Of a stretch of 40,595 bases of DNA, positions 16,590 to 25,456 are shown piece by piece; the first letter of the stretch is position 1, and every line of letters starts with the position of its first letter. The position numbers were made by a program, and so were the translations under genes. A model generated the notes under the pieces. The model searched no databases. It worked only from the letters and a program-made list of their open reading frames with translations, and was not told where the DNA came from. Origin of the DNA: Myxococcales bacterium (GTDB lineage Bacteria > Myxococcota_A > Polyangia > Polyangiales > Houyiibacteriaceae). The stretch covers positions 1 to 40,595 of the forward strand of contig JAHEEE010000035.1 of the NCBI GenBank assembly GCA_024640845.1, read 5' to 3'.

Positions 16590-17546
16590 TCAGCTCACGG
16601 TGTAGTTGTCCATCGCGGCGTCGAGACGCTGAAGGAAGGTCTCGTAGTCGGGCTTGGCCTTGCGCTGCCATCGGATCTCCTCGTAGGCAGGGACCTCGGG
16701 GTTTTGATAGAGGAGACCCATCGGGGCGGGGTCGACCGTGACGGCAACTCGCTGTGCTTCGTTGATGTTGCGATGGTCGTGGGGCTGGGCGGGGCCGCGA
16801 TTGAGGAGCGAGGGATGAATGGGGATGCCGTCCTCGTGCTCGAGGAAGACGACTGGAAAGTGCACCCCGCCCTCACCGAACGCCGTAGGCATGAACACGG
16901 GACACCGCTGCAGGATTCGAACGAACGAGAGCCCGTGATGGTCCCACGCCTTTTCGATGGTTTCGTCGAGGTGAGCCGGCAGCCAGGTTGCGGTTTGGGC
17001 GAGGAACGAGACGTTGGTCATTCCCATGACCGCGCTCAACGGATTGAGAGGATGAAGGTAGGTGCCCCGCGGCGTCGTGTTGGTTTTCCAACCGTCGGGA
17101 GTGGTGGGCGAAGCCTGCATCTTCGTCAGTGCGTAGACCTCGTTGTCGAGTACCAGCACGACGGCATTGATGTTGTAGCGGATGGCATGCAGCCAGTGGT
17201 TGCCACCGATGCTGAAGCAGTCCCCATCGCCCATGATCGCGATGACCGGCAGCTCGGGGCGGGATAGGCGTACGCCGGTCGCAATGGGTAGCGCCCGGCC
17301 GTGAATGCCGTGAAAACCGTAGGTGTTGAGATAGTGGGGGAGGCGGCTCGAGCATCCGATCCCGGACACTGCGACTGCGTTCTCGGGTTCGACGTTGTTC
17401 TTCCGCAGGACGCGTTGGAGCGCAGCGAGCACACCATGGTCGCCGCAGCCCTTGCACCATCGAGGCCGCTCGGCATCGTAATCCTCGAGCGTGTGGGTGT
17501 CGGCCGCGCAGACCTCGAGCAAGCTCTCTTTCGCAATCGCAGACAT
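16590..17546 (-). CDS. korB: 2-oxoacid:ferredoxin oxidoreductase beta subunit (KorB-like)
   Basis: TPP-binding beta subunit of a 2-oxoacid:ferredoxin oxidoreductase, catalysing CoA-dependent oxidative decarboxylation with ferredoxin as acceptor. 318 residues. Seen: CKGCGDHG (31-38) and IGCSS (Cys65), plus RCPVF (Cys215), the four cysteines of the single [4Fe-4S] cluster; the TPP motif MGDGDCFSIGGNH (105-117) and LDNEVYALTKMQ with the conserved NxxY. The separate alpha/beta layout and the residues resemble 2-oxoglutarate (Kor) enzymes more than pyruvate enzymes, but substrate is not certain. The ATG at 17546 follows the korA stop by 2 nt, so the two are tightly coupled. Lacks its own ferredoxin subunit, which the tethered ferredoxin of the PFOR or a free ferredoxin could replace. 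Confidence 0.92.
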   Translation of the reverse strand: MSAIAKESLLEVCAADTHTLEDYDAERPRWCKGCGDHGVLAALQRVLRKNNVEPENAVAVSGIGCSSRLPHYLNTYGFHGIHGRALPIATGVRLSRPELPVIAIMGDGDCFSIGGNHWLHAIRYNINAVVLVLDNEVYALTKMQASPTTPDGWKTNTTPRGTYLHPLNPLSAVMGMTNVSFLAQTATWLPAHLDETIEKAWDHHGLSFVRILQRCPVFMPTAFGEGGVHFPVVFLEHEDGIPIHPSLLNRGPAQPHDHRNINEAQRVAVTVDPAPMGLLYQNPEVPAYEEIRWQRKAKPDYETFLQRLDAAMDNYTVS

Positions 17547-17548
17547 CG

Positions 17549-19453
17549 TCAACTGACTCCTTCGACTGCGGTGAGCCGCTGGGCCGGGCTTTTGGTGTCC
17601 ATCGTGGCGAGGATGCGTTTCGCCTCGTCGAGGATCTCGACCGGCATGTAGGGGCGGCCGGGCACGTTGGCAAAACAGTCGATGTCGAGGAGCGTGGCGG
17701 CCCGAAGGACCCACGCCAACTGGCCGTAGCGCCGGTTCTCTTCGGTGATGAGGGGGGCCTGCGGATCATCGCTGTAGTTGAGCTCGACCGTGATGACGCG
17801 GCGGAACTTGGTGAAGATGTCTTTGAGCCCAGGCGGGAGCGGACTGAGGAATTGCAGATGCACGGAGGACACCGAGTGCCCCGCGCCACGCGCCATGTCC
17901 ACGGCTTCTTCGATCGCGCCGCGCGTGCTTCCCCAACCCACAAGCAGCAGCTCGCCTTCCGGCGCACCGTGCACCCTAGGCCGTTGGAGCGTCTGTTGCA
18001 GTGCGGCCAACTTGCGGCTCCGCATGGCGTGGCCGCGCTTGTTCCGCTCGGCGTCGTAGCAGGCCTTCCCGTCGCGGTCGTGGTTCAGCGAGGTGGTGAC
18101 GCCCATGCCGCCGGGTTGCCCCGGGATCAGGCGTTCGGAGAGCCCCGTCGTCGGGTCCCACGCGTAGGGGAGAGCGTTCGTCGGCACTGGGCTCAGGTCG
18201 AGTTGGGAGCGCGGCGGCGTCGCGAAGACGTTAGGGCGATCGAAGAGCTGCTGGCCGGTCGCGAGGTTCGCGTCCGACAAGACGATGACCAGCATGCGAA
18301 ACTCCTCGGCGATCTTACGGGCGACCGAAAGGATGTAGTAGCACTCCTCGATGGTGCTCGGCGCGAGGACCACTTTGGGGGCGTCGCCCGGAGCTCCGTA
18401 GAGCGCATGAAGCAAATCGGATTGCTCGATCTTCGTGGGTAGACCCGTGCTTGGTCCGCCGCGCTGAACATCCACGATGACCAGTGGTGTCTCGGTCATG
18501 ACGGCTAAGCCTTGGAACTCGGCCTTGAGGGCCATCCCCGGTCCCGAGGTGATCGTCAGCGCCGTCTTACCCGCATACGAGGCTCCGAGTGCGACGCCGA
18601 TGGCGGCGATTTCATCCTCTGCCTGGTGCACGAAGCCGCCGAAGTCCTCGAAGAGGTCCGACAGCGCGTGCGATGCGGAGGTTGCCGGGGTGATCGGATA
18701 CATCGAGCAAAGCTCGAATCCGGCAGCGATGGCTCCTAACGCCAACGCGGTGTTCCCGTTCATGGCGACTTTGGGGACATCGGTCGGGACCGCGTTGATC
18801 TCGAAGCATTGTTCGAGGTTGGCGAGCCCGTATTCGTAGCCGGCGCCCGCTAGCTTGACGGCCAGGTCGACGACCTGCTTCGATTTGCCCTTGAAGATCT
18901 TGCGAATCACCTCCTGGAGGACCAACACGTCTTTGCTGTAGAGCGCGCACAGGAGGCCGACGGCAAACATGTTCTTGCCTTGTTGCGCATCCTCGACGTG
19001 GCGCAGAGTCTCTCGTTGGAGGGGAATCTCGAGGATAGTCGAGCCCCGCGCTCGGAACTGTTCGACTACGTCGCGATAGGAGACACGGTAATTCTCGTTC
19101 TCATGAGTCGCCCACTGGTCGTCGATGAGCACGAGGACGTCGTCGGCGAGGCTCTCGGCCTGCAGCCGGGAAAGGAGAGCCATCTCGTTGAACGCCAGCA
19201 CGACGTTTGCGAGATTGCCGGCGTTCGTGACCTGGCTGCGCTCGGCAAGACGGATTCGGTTTCCGCTCGCGCTCCCGGTGGTGTGCGGCGGGGGCCGGAT
19301 CTCCGACGGGATGATCTCGACGGTCCAGAGGCCGTTGCCGGCTTTGGCGCAGAGCTGGGCAAACGCGATGGCGGCTTTTTGCGCACCCTCGCCGGCGTCG
19401 CTCACGATTTCGACGGTGTGCTCTGGCAACGAGATGCGGCGAGGTCTAGTCAC
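17549..19453 (-). CDS. korA: 2-oxoacid:ferredoxin oxidoreductase, fused gamma-alpha subunit (KorA-like)
   Basis: Fused gamma and alpha subunits of the KorAB enzyme. 634 residues: N-terminal gamma domain (about 10-190, starting VEIVSDAGEGAQKAA and including NVVLAFNEMALLSRL), then the alpha pyrimidine domain with MYPITPATSASHAL (251-264), SGPGMALKAEFQGLA (303-317) and the GPSTGLPTKIEQSDL segment (333-347), which is the usual CoA/TPP signature. The C-terminal third is the transketolase-like domain with LLVGWGST. The start is a GTG at 19453; no strong ribosome site is visible, so the first few residues are uncertain. First gene of the 12-gene minus-strand operon, divergent from the channel gene at 19705. 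Confidence 0.92.
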   Translation of the reverse strand: MTRPRRISLPEHTVEIVSDAGEGAQKAAIAFAQLCAKAGNGLWTVEIIPSEIRPPPHTTGSASGNRIRLAERSQVTNAGNLANVVLAFNEMALLSRLQAESLADDVLVLIDDQWATHENENYRVSYRDVVEQFRARGSTILEIPLQRETLRHVEDAQQGKNMFAVGLLCALYSKDVLVLQEVIRKIFKGKSKQVVDLAVKLAGAGYEYGLANLEQCFEINAVPTDVPKVAMNGNTALALGAIAAGFELCSMYPITPATSASHALSDLFEDFGGFVHQAEDEIAAIGVALGASYAGKTALTITSGPGMALKAEFQGLAVMTETPLVIVDVQRGGPSTGLPTKIEQSDLLHALYGAPGDAPKVVLAPSTIEECYYILSVARKIAEEFRMLVIVLSDANLATGQQLFDRPNVFATPPRSQLDLSPVPTNALPYAWDPTTGLSERLIPGQPGGMGVTTSLNHDRDGKACYDAERNKRGHAMRSRKLAALQQTLQRPRVHGAPEGELLLVGWGSTRGAIEEAVDMARGAGHSVSSVHLQFLSPLPPGLKDIFTKFRRVITVELNYSDDPQAPLITEENRRYGQLAWVLRAATLLDIDCFANVPGRPYMPVEILDEAKRILATMDTKSPAQRLTAVEGVS

Positions 19454-19704
19454 GGCCTTTGACGACCTACCACGAGCCTGGCGGTCATGGTAGCCCTTGT
19501 CGTTTCGGTCATGTAAATATACCCCTGCATGCCCTCTCCAGCTCGGAAACGCAACGCAAAATCTGCAACTGAGAGGCGTCGGTCAACGTTGGTCGCCGCC
19601 GTGCCCTGCGCCACTTTGGTCGTTCGCTCCGGGGACACCCTCACCCTCCGAGGCCTGAGCAGCCAACAGACGGTTGTCTTCACGCTCGTGAGCTAGTCTT
19701 TTCG
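19454..19704. other. Divergent intergenic region upstream of the korA operon and the channel gene
   Basis: 251 bp without a credible gene. It must hold the promoters of both the 15.7-kb minus-strand operon and the plus-strand Cache-channel gene. The only AT-rich patch, near 19513-19521, contains a possible minus-strand -10 box. No ribosome site is seen before the plus-strand TTG start. Confidence 0.6.
19516..19521 (-). promoter_or_regulatory. Possible -10 box (TATATT) for the kor-PFOR-rnf operon
   Basis: Minus-strand TATATT within GGGGTATATTTACATG, 62 nt upstream of the GTG of korA. No convincing -35 hexamer at the right distance, so activation by a regulator or another sigma factor is possible. 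Confidence 0.3.
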
Positions 19705-21789
19705 TTGAAGCTACGAACACTCGTACTCGTCCTGGTGACCATCGGCGCAGCCGGGCTAACCGTGTACTCGATCGCCGACTACCTGCGTTATAACCAGGAA
19801 CGCCAGGAGAGGAGCATCGAGCTCGGTCAGCGAGCGGGCATTCACGTGGCCGAAGCGCTCGATGCAACGCTGTTCGAGATCGCGGGGCGGGCGCGTGAGT
19901 ATGCCGCCGAAATTGCGGACATCGACTCCGAGGCCGGTCTCTTGGAGAGCATCGAGCGGGAGAGCCGACGCTTTGCGCTCGTGTCGGGTGTAACGGTTGC
20001 CTTCGAGCCTGGCGCGTTCGCTGGCAAGGAGCGGTACGCGCCGTTTTTCAACAAGGCGCGTGGTGAGTTCCAGTTCGTGGAGGACACGTACGACTACAGG
20101 TCGAGGAAGCTCGAGACCGCCCAGTGGTACACGCGCGTCGTCGAATCGAGGCAGGCGCAGTGGTCGGCGCCTTACTACGCGGAGGCGGCGGAGACGATGG
20201 TGGTCGATTACGGGGTGCCCGTCGCGGATGAACAAGGTCGAGTCACCGGAGTGGTCGACTACACGATTTCGTTGAGCGATTTCACCCGCATCGTGGACTC
20301 GCTCAGCGTAGGTGAGGCGGGGTACGGCTTCACCTACGACCCGAACGGTACGATTCTGTCCCATCCGAATCCCATCTACCTGCTCGAGAACGTATTCAGG
20401 CTCACCGATGGCAAGGACGAAGCCATCTTGAGAGCGATGCGGGAGGATGCGGAAGGGGTCGTGGCCTACAACAGCACCTATACCTACAAGTACTCCTGGT
20501 TCTTTTTCAGGGAGCTCGAGTCCACGGGCTGGAAGAGCGTGCTCGTATTCGCCGAGGACGACTTGCTTGGGGCATCGCATGCTGGGCGGCGCAAGATCAT
20601 CCATATCGGGATGGGCATTGGGACCCTCTTGCTGGCGCTGTTGGCGTTCGTCCAAGGGATCGACGGCTTCAGCCGTGTCGAGCTCTGGCGCATGGTCGTG
20701 CTCAGCTCGCTGGTGATTTGCGGCAACATCGTTCTCATTTGGTATTTGAACCTGACCACCGACTTTTCGCGCTTCGACGGCGACGTCGAGCGCATCGTCA
20801 ACGAAAGCATTCTCAACAAATACACGGATCAATACGACGACGAGCTTCACAAGCTCGTCAACGCCCGCTACCACAAAGTCCCCACCGGGATCTTCATCGA
20901 GTCCTATGAGCTGTCTTCGTTCGAGGCCAGCCTGATCGGGAAGTTGTGGATGAAGTACCCGAAAGACCTCTACGAAAGCGCACCGCCAGCGTTCTATTTC
21001 CCCGATGTCTCAGCGCGGGAGACGCGCGGGCTCGTGAGCGACAAACTCTCTGAAGTCGAATACGAGGACTATGTGCTGGTGACCTGGCGGTTCCGAGTGA
21101 CGGCCGAGCAGGACTTCAGCTACCGGCAGTTCCCGTTCGAGCAGAACGACATTCGCCTAGACGTCCTCTATCCCGACTTCAGCAAGAACATCCTGCTGGC
21201 GCCGGATCTGGACAGCTACGCCATCCTCAATCCGTCCGTGAAGCCAGGGATGAATCCGAACATCACCGTCCCCTCTTCCGAGACGATCGCTTCCTTCTTT
21301 GCGCTACGCACCATGGAATTCAAATCGACGTTCGGCGGCGACCGGTTGGTGAAGACTCATCCGATGCTGAGCTTCAACATGGTTGTGAAGCGCATCTACC
21401 TGAATCCCTTCATCGCCAACATGATCCCCATCCTGATCGTGGCGCTGATCATGTTCGTCATGCTCTACGTGTCCTCCAATCAGGAGGACGGTCGTTCCGG
21501 GCTCACCACGATGAATGTCATCCAGAGCTCCGCGGGATTCCTGTTCATCCTGTTGCTGGCGCACGTGAACGAACGAAATCGTATCGAGACGCCCGAGATC
21601 GCCTACATCGAGCTGTTCTATTTCTCGATGTACCTCTACATCACGCTGCAAACCCTCGCGCTGGCAACGATGTTTCGCGGGCTCGATTGGAAGCTGTTTC
21701 GCTACGAAGACAACCTGATCCTGAAGCTCTCGTTCTGGCCCATGCTACTCACGATCTGGTACGTCTTCACGCTGGCGAGGTTCTACTAG
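19705..21789 (+). CDS. Cache-domain sensor fused to a pentameric ligand-gated ion channel (GLIC-like)
   Basis: Predicted ligand-gated ion channel subunit with an extra sensor. 694 residues. TM1 at about 4-22; double-Cache-like periplasmic domain about 30-290 (WY at 141-142, SAPYY, YGVPVADEQGRVTGVVDY); TM2 about 297-317; TM3 about 328-350; then a pLGIC extracellular domain with QFPFEQNDIRL (475-485), the Pro-loop signature, and NILLAPDL (495-502), which resembles NIVLAVDL of GLIC; M1 about 563-590 with the conserved Pro in NMIPIL; M2 about 600-622; M3 about 631-655 after ETPEIAY; M4 about 671-692. The topology is self-consistent: both sensor domains are periplasmic. Start is TTG at 19705 with no clear ribosome site. 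Divergent from the korA operon. Ion selectivity and ligand are unknown. Confidence 0.85.
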   Translation: MKLRTLVLVLVTIGAAGLTVYSIADYLRYNQERQERSIELGQRAGIHVAEALDATLFEIAGRAREYAAEIADIDSEAGLLESIERESRRFALVSGVTVAFEPGAFAGKERYAPFFNKARGEFQFVEDTYDYRSRKLETAQWYTRVVESRQAQWSAPYYAEAAETMVVDYGVPVADEQGRVTGVVDYTISLSDFTRIVDSLSVGEAGYGFTYDPNGTILSHPNPIYLLENVFRLTDGKDEAILRAMREDAEGVVAYNSTYTYKYSWFFFRELESTGWKSVLVFAEDDLLGASHAGRRKIIHIGMGIGTLLLALLAFVQGIDGFSRVELWRMVVLSSLVICGNIVLIWYLNLTTDFSRFDGDVERIVNESILNKYTDQYDDELHKLVNARYHKVPTGIFIESYELSSFEASLIGKLWMKYPKDLYESAPPAFYFPDVSARETRGLVSDKLSEVEYEDYVLVTWRFRVTAEQDFSYRQFPFEQNDIRLDVLYPDFSKNILLAPDLDSYAILNPSVKPGMNPNITVPSSETIASFFALRTMEFKSTFGGDRLVKTHPMLSFNMVVKRIYLNPFIANMIPILIVALIMFVMLYVSSNQEDGRSGLTTMNVIQSSAGFLFILLLAHVNERNRIETPEIAYIELFYFSMYLYITLQTLALATMFRGLDWKLFRYEDNLILKLSFWPMLLTIWYVFTLARFY

Positions 21790-21801
21790 GCCGTCAGGCC
21801 T
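21788..21801. terminator. Short hairpin at the convergent channel/flippase junction
   Basis: AGGCC-gtca-GGCCT spans the two convergent stop codons, with an A-run on the plus strand just beyond (a T-run cannot be used in the minus direction here because it precedes the stem inside the gene). Only a 5-bp stem, so weak. Confidence 0.25.
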
Positions 21802-22813
21802 GAGAAAAACCGGTCGTGCGAATCGAATCGCGGCGCTGGTGCCGGACGCGTCGAATTCCGGGAAGGCACACGAACAGGCCGATCACGGTCCATGGCACGG
21901 TCGCCATGAAATGACCGGCGACGGCGATGGAAGCCGCGACGGCCGGCGGCGCGCCCATGAGCTCGAGCGCGTAGGCCGCGGCCAGGTGAAAGGTGCCGAT
22001 GAAACCAGGAGACGAGGGGATCATCGTTCCGATCGAAATGAAGAGGATAACGACCAGGGGCGCGTAGAGCGGAAGAGACAAACCGAACGCCCAGAGCCAA
22101 CACTGAATCGTGAGCATGCCAACGGTGCGTGTGAGAAGCGTGATGAGGAGGACCCCCAGCACGCTCTTCCAAGAACGGAGACTTCCGAGTCCTTCGGAGA
22201 ACTGCACCGCCTTCTCCGTGAACCAGATCTGGGCTTTGCGGCCCATCGGCCGGACGAGCGCAGCCACGAAGCGCGAGATCACGGATGGATGGGTGGCCAG
22301 CCACAGTACGAGGCTGACACAGGCGATCACGATGCCGGCCACGAGAATCAATCGGTTCGCCCGAGCGAGATCGATCGTCAGGACCGGAGCCGCGACCACG
22401 AGCAGGATGAGGAGCGACACTAGATCGAGGAGGCGGTCGACACCAACGACCGCGGTCGTCGAGCTTCGCGGGAGCGGTCCCGCGCGCGCGAGCAGGTCGA
22501 TGCGCACGAGCTCGCCGATGCGCAGTGGGAAGAGGTTGTCCGTGACGAACCCGGAAAGCCACGGCACGAAACACTCGACGAAGCGATAACGTCGGAGTGG
22601 AAGGAGAAGGATGCGTGTTCTCGTGGCATTGAGGGCCAAGACCAGGCCCTTCGTGAGCACGCAAAGCAACAGAATCCAGAGGTTTGCTGACCTGAGGGCC
22701 GTCAGTAGCTGTTGCCCATCGACACGCCCCAGGAAGTAGTAGAGCGCGAGCCCGGAAAGCCCGAACCCGACTGCGATGAGAATCCACTGCCTCACCTGCG
22801 ATGCCCCTGTCAT
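21794..22813 (-). CDS. Lysylphosphatidylglycerol synthase TM-domain family membrane protein
   Basis: Integral membrane protein of the LPG_synthase_TM (UPF0104) family, 339 residues, about eight helices. It lacks the C-terminal aminoacyl transferase domain of MprF, so it is the flippase-like membrane half only. The family segment LSGFVTDNLFPLRIGELVR and a C-terminal SSPGFIGTFH loop are visible. Such proteins commonly sit in glycan and glycolipid clusters and are thought to move or modify lipids. ATG at 22813 overlaps the upstream kinase fusion stop by 4 nt, so it is the last gene of the 26478-21794 operon. Substrate unknown. Confidence 0.85.
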   Translation of the reverse strand: MTGASQVRQWILIAVGFGLSGLALYYFLGRVDGQQLLTALRSANLWILLLCVLTKGLVLALNATRTRILLLPLRRYRFVECFVPWLSGFVTDNLFPLRIGELVRIDLLARAGPLPRSSTTAVVGVDRLLDLVSLLILLVVAAPVLTIDLARANRLILVAGIVIACVSLVLWLATHPSVISRFVAALVRPMGRKAQIWFTEKAVQFSEGLGSLRSWKSVLGVLLITLLTRTVGMLTIQCWLWAFGLSLPLYAPLVVILFISIGTMIPSSPGFIGTFHLAAAYALELMGAPPAVAASIAVAGHFMATVPWTVIGLFVCLPGIRRVRHQRRDSIRTTGFSQA

Positions 22814-24363
22814 TCCCCGGCGAGCTCCAACCGTCGTTCGAAGAAATCGTAGACCTCCGGTAGGGGGGCCCCCTCGTTCCCGAGGACGCTGGCCGATATC
22901 GAGGCCAACGAGCTTCCGATGTACATCCCGATCGGTGACGGCTCCCCAGCGAGTTGCGAGAGGCTGGCCCCAGTGAGGAAGACATCGCCAGCGCCGACTG
23001 CATCCACCTCGTTGATTTCCAGCGCCGGAAGATAGTGCGTCCGAAGACGCTGACCCTTCTTCGTCGGAGGCTCGAAGCCGAGCGAACCTCGCGGCCCCAT
23101 CGTCACGATCAGACCGCTTGCGCCACTCGCGGCGTAGTAGCGGCTCGCGAGATTCGAGATTCCGCTTTCCGCATCGGCCATCGCAAATCGAAGCTCGTCT
23201 TCGGTGGGCGTGGCCAACTGGGGACCGCGAAACTTGAGAATGTTGGCCTGACCGTTGGTGCTTACGTCTGCGAAGTAGGGTTTCCTTGCCTTCGTGACGA
23301 GGTCCGGGATCGCTTCCGAAAGCGTCGCTCCGAAGAGCCCATAGCCGAAATCCGTGACGATCAACCCGTCATGTGATTCGAGCAAGTCCCCGAGCACAGC
23401 GGTGAGCTCGGCGGCAGTCTCGATCGGGATCGGTGCCGGATTGCCACGATCGACCTTGAACACCTTCTGCCCGCCCACGATGAATCGACTCTTGGTGTAC
23501 GTGCCCCGGCCCGGTACGGTGAGATTGTGGACGTCCACGTCGAACAACCGGAGCGTGCTCCGAATCCGTTCTAGCCCCTCGTCTTCGTCGCTGCAGGTCA
23601 AGAACGTGGCTTTGGCGCCGAGGGTAGCAGCCTGCCTCGCAATCAAACCCGCTCCGCCGACGAACCACTCCTCGCTGACCGGCTTGACGGATACGATCGG
23701 ACTCTCAGACGCTACTTTCGCTCCCTCGCAGTGGAGATAGTGGTCGATGATCGCATCGCCCAGGACCAATACGCGCAGGTCGGAGAAGCGCGAGATCGTG
23801 TTCTTCAGCCGCGTGGACGTGATCTCGTTGATTCGACAGAAGTGCTGAATCTTTTGCTGCTCCATGTCGAGGGAGTTGCGCTTGCGCCGGCCGATCTCCG
23901 TGGACGAGAAGATCACATCTCCGGACCCGAGGACCACTCGGCCGCCATACGATTCGACGATCTTCATTTCCTTGGCGAAGCGAGGATCGCTCTTCGACTC
24001 GTACTCACGGCCCTTGACGTAGATGTCGGGCTGAATGGCCTCGAGAACCGGGCCCGCCCACTCGTCTTCGCTGAGAGCCACGTAGTCAACGCAGCCGAGC
24101 TCGGCTAGATTGTCGAGCCGCAGGTCCTCTGGAATGTAAGGCCTTTCGTAGCCCTTCATGACCATATCGTCGCTACTCACGGTGACGATGAGCACGTCCC
24201 CGAGGCTACGAGCGAATCTCAGGTATCGAATGTGGCCCGGATGCACGATGTCGAAGCAACCGTGGCACTGGACGACGGTCTTGCCTTCCTGTCGGAGCCG
24301 CGCGCGCTCCTCGGTCAAGTCTGAGACGGAAAGGATCTTTCGGTCGGCCTCAGTGGTTCGCAC
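22810..24363 (-). CDS. Nucleotidyltransferase-PfkB kinase fusion (HldE-like, reversed domain order)
   Basis: Bifunctional sugar kinase and nucleotidyltransferase, probably making a nucleotide-activated heptose or similar sugar for the surface glycan. 517 residues. N-terminal cytidylyltransferase-fold domain (about 25-170) with HGCFDIVHPGH (34-44, the HxGH motif) and YVKGREYESKSD; C-terminal PfkB/ribokinase domain (about 190-510) with GGAGLIARQAATLGA and the catalytic AVGAGD (455-460). In HldE the kinase comes first and the transferase second; here the order is reversed. GTG at 24363 chosen: GGAG lies 8 nt upstream and it overlaps the preceding aminotransferase by 14 nt. The frame is open further upstream but only inside that gene. 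Confidence 0.88.
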   Translation of the reverse strand: MRTTEADRKILSVSDLTEERARLRQEGKTVVQCHGCFDIVHPGHIRYLRFARSLGDVLIVTVSSDDMVMKGYERPYIPEDLRLDNLAELGCVDYVALSEDEWAGPVLEAIQPDIYVKGREYESKSDPRFAKEMKIVESYGGRVVLGSGDVIFSSTEIGRRKRNSLDMEQQKIQHFCRINEITSTRLKNTISRFSDLRVLVLGDAIIDHYLHCEGAKVASESPIVSVKPVSEEWFVGGAGLIARQAATLGAKATFLTCSDEDEGLERIRSTLRLFDVDVHNLTVPGRGTYTKSRFIVGGQKVFKVDRGNPAPIPIETAAELTAVLGDLLESHDGLIVTDFGYGLFGATLSEAIPDLVTKARKPYFADVSTNGQANILKFRGPQLATPTEDELRFAMADAESGISNLASRYYAASGASGLIVTMGPRGSLGFEPPTKKGQRLRTHYLPALEINEVDAVGAGDVFLTGASLSQLAGEPSPIGMYIGSSLASISASVLGNEGAPLPEVYDFFERRLELAGE

Positions 24364-25456
24364 GCGTCTTGCTCCAGGTGAGAAGAGTGTCGATGAGGGC
24401 ATCACGTTGCGACGGGTCGAGCTCCGGAGAGACGGGAAGGCTGACGATTCGCCGCACCAAGGCTTCGGTTCGAGGCAGGGACGCGGAAGGGTAGGATTCA
24501 AGGGCCTTTTGCTTGTGGATCGGAACCGGATAGTGGACCTTGGCTTCGAAACCTCGCTCCGCAAGATGTGCGATCAGGGCGTCTCGTTCGTCGTGGCGGA
24601 TGACGAAAGAGCTGAACGCGGGTTCGCAAGCGTTCGTGAGCGCGGTCAGCTCGAAGCAGGGTCCTAGCGCTTCGCGATATACGGCGCCGTGGTGCTGCCG
24701 AGCCGCGACCCAGCTTTTCAGGTGCGGCAGCTTCACGTTGAGAATGGCCGCCTGCAGCGTATCGAGACGACCGTTCTCACTCGCGAAGTCGACATGGTCT
24801 CGATCGCGATGACCAAGCGATCGCAGCTTTCGAAGGAGCTCTGCCCGTTCGCCGTCGCGGGTCGTGATGAACCCCCCGTCGCCGCACGCAGCCAACGTTT
24901 TCAGCGGATGAAGAGAGAAACAGCCGGTGCCAAAGCTCCCAACGCTCTGCCCTCGGTAGTTGGCTCCGATCGCCTGGGCGCAGTCCTCGATCAGATGCAA
25001 TCGGTGCGCGCTGCAGAAGGCGTCGATAGGCTCGATGTCGCACGGAACCCCGCCTAGATGTACCGGGATGACGGCCTTCGTTCTCGCCGTGAGGGCCTGC
25101 GGCAACAGACTAGAATCCATCAGCCCGGTCGCCGCGTCGATGTCGACGAAGACCGGCGTTGCCCCGACCAAAAGAACCGAGGTTGCGGTGGCTACGTACG
25201 AGTGCGCCACTGTAATGACTTCGTCGCCGGGCCCAATGCCCAAGGCTCGCATGGCCAAGGTCAGAGCAGCCGTCCCCGAGGCGACGCCGATGACGTGTTC
25301 GACGCCGAGCACGCGAGCGAGGCCTTTTTCGAGCTCGTCGACCTCGGGCCCGTTGATGAACTGCCCGTGGCACAAGACGCGGTCGATCGCCTCGAGAATC
25401 TCATGCCTCATCGCGGCGTTTTGCTTGACGAGATCGACGTAGGGTACCGCGGTCAT
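24350..25456 (-). CDS. DegT/DnrJ/EryC1/StrS family sugar aminotransferase
   Basis: PLP-dependent aminotransferase acting on nucleotide-linked keto sugars. 368 residues. Seen: an N-terminal YVDL/FINGPEVDELE start typical of the family, GVASGTAALTLAMRAL, IEDCAQAIGA with the Asp that contacts the PLP ring, and SLHPLKTLAACGDGG with the Schiff-base lysine. ATG at 25456 overlaps the upstream epimerase stop by 4 nt. With the epimerase and the kinase/nucleotidyltransferase it forms a sugar-nucleotide module. Product not predictable. Confidence 0.93.
   Translation of the reverse strand: MTAVPYVDLVKQNAAMRHEILEAIDRVLCHGQFINGPEVDELEKGLARVLGVEHVIGVASGTAALTLAMRALGIGPGDEVITVAHSYVATATSVLLVGATPVFVDIDAATGLMDSSLLPQALTARTKAVIPVHLGGVPCDIEPIDAFCSAHRLHLIEDCAQAIGANYRGQSVGSFGTGCFSLHPLKTLAACGDGGFITTRDGERAELLRKLRSLGHRDRDHVDFASENGRLDTLQAAILNVKLPHLKSWVAARQHHGAVYREALGPCFELTALTNACEPAFSSFVIRHDERDALIAHLAERGFEAKVHYPVPIHKQKALESYPSASLPRTEALVRRIVSLPVSPELDPSQRDALIDTLLTWSKTRANH

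Noticed and set aside
19450-19683. 77-codon minus-strand frame before korA
   Set aside because: No motif, overlaps the korA start, lies in the probable promoter region.
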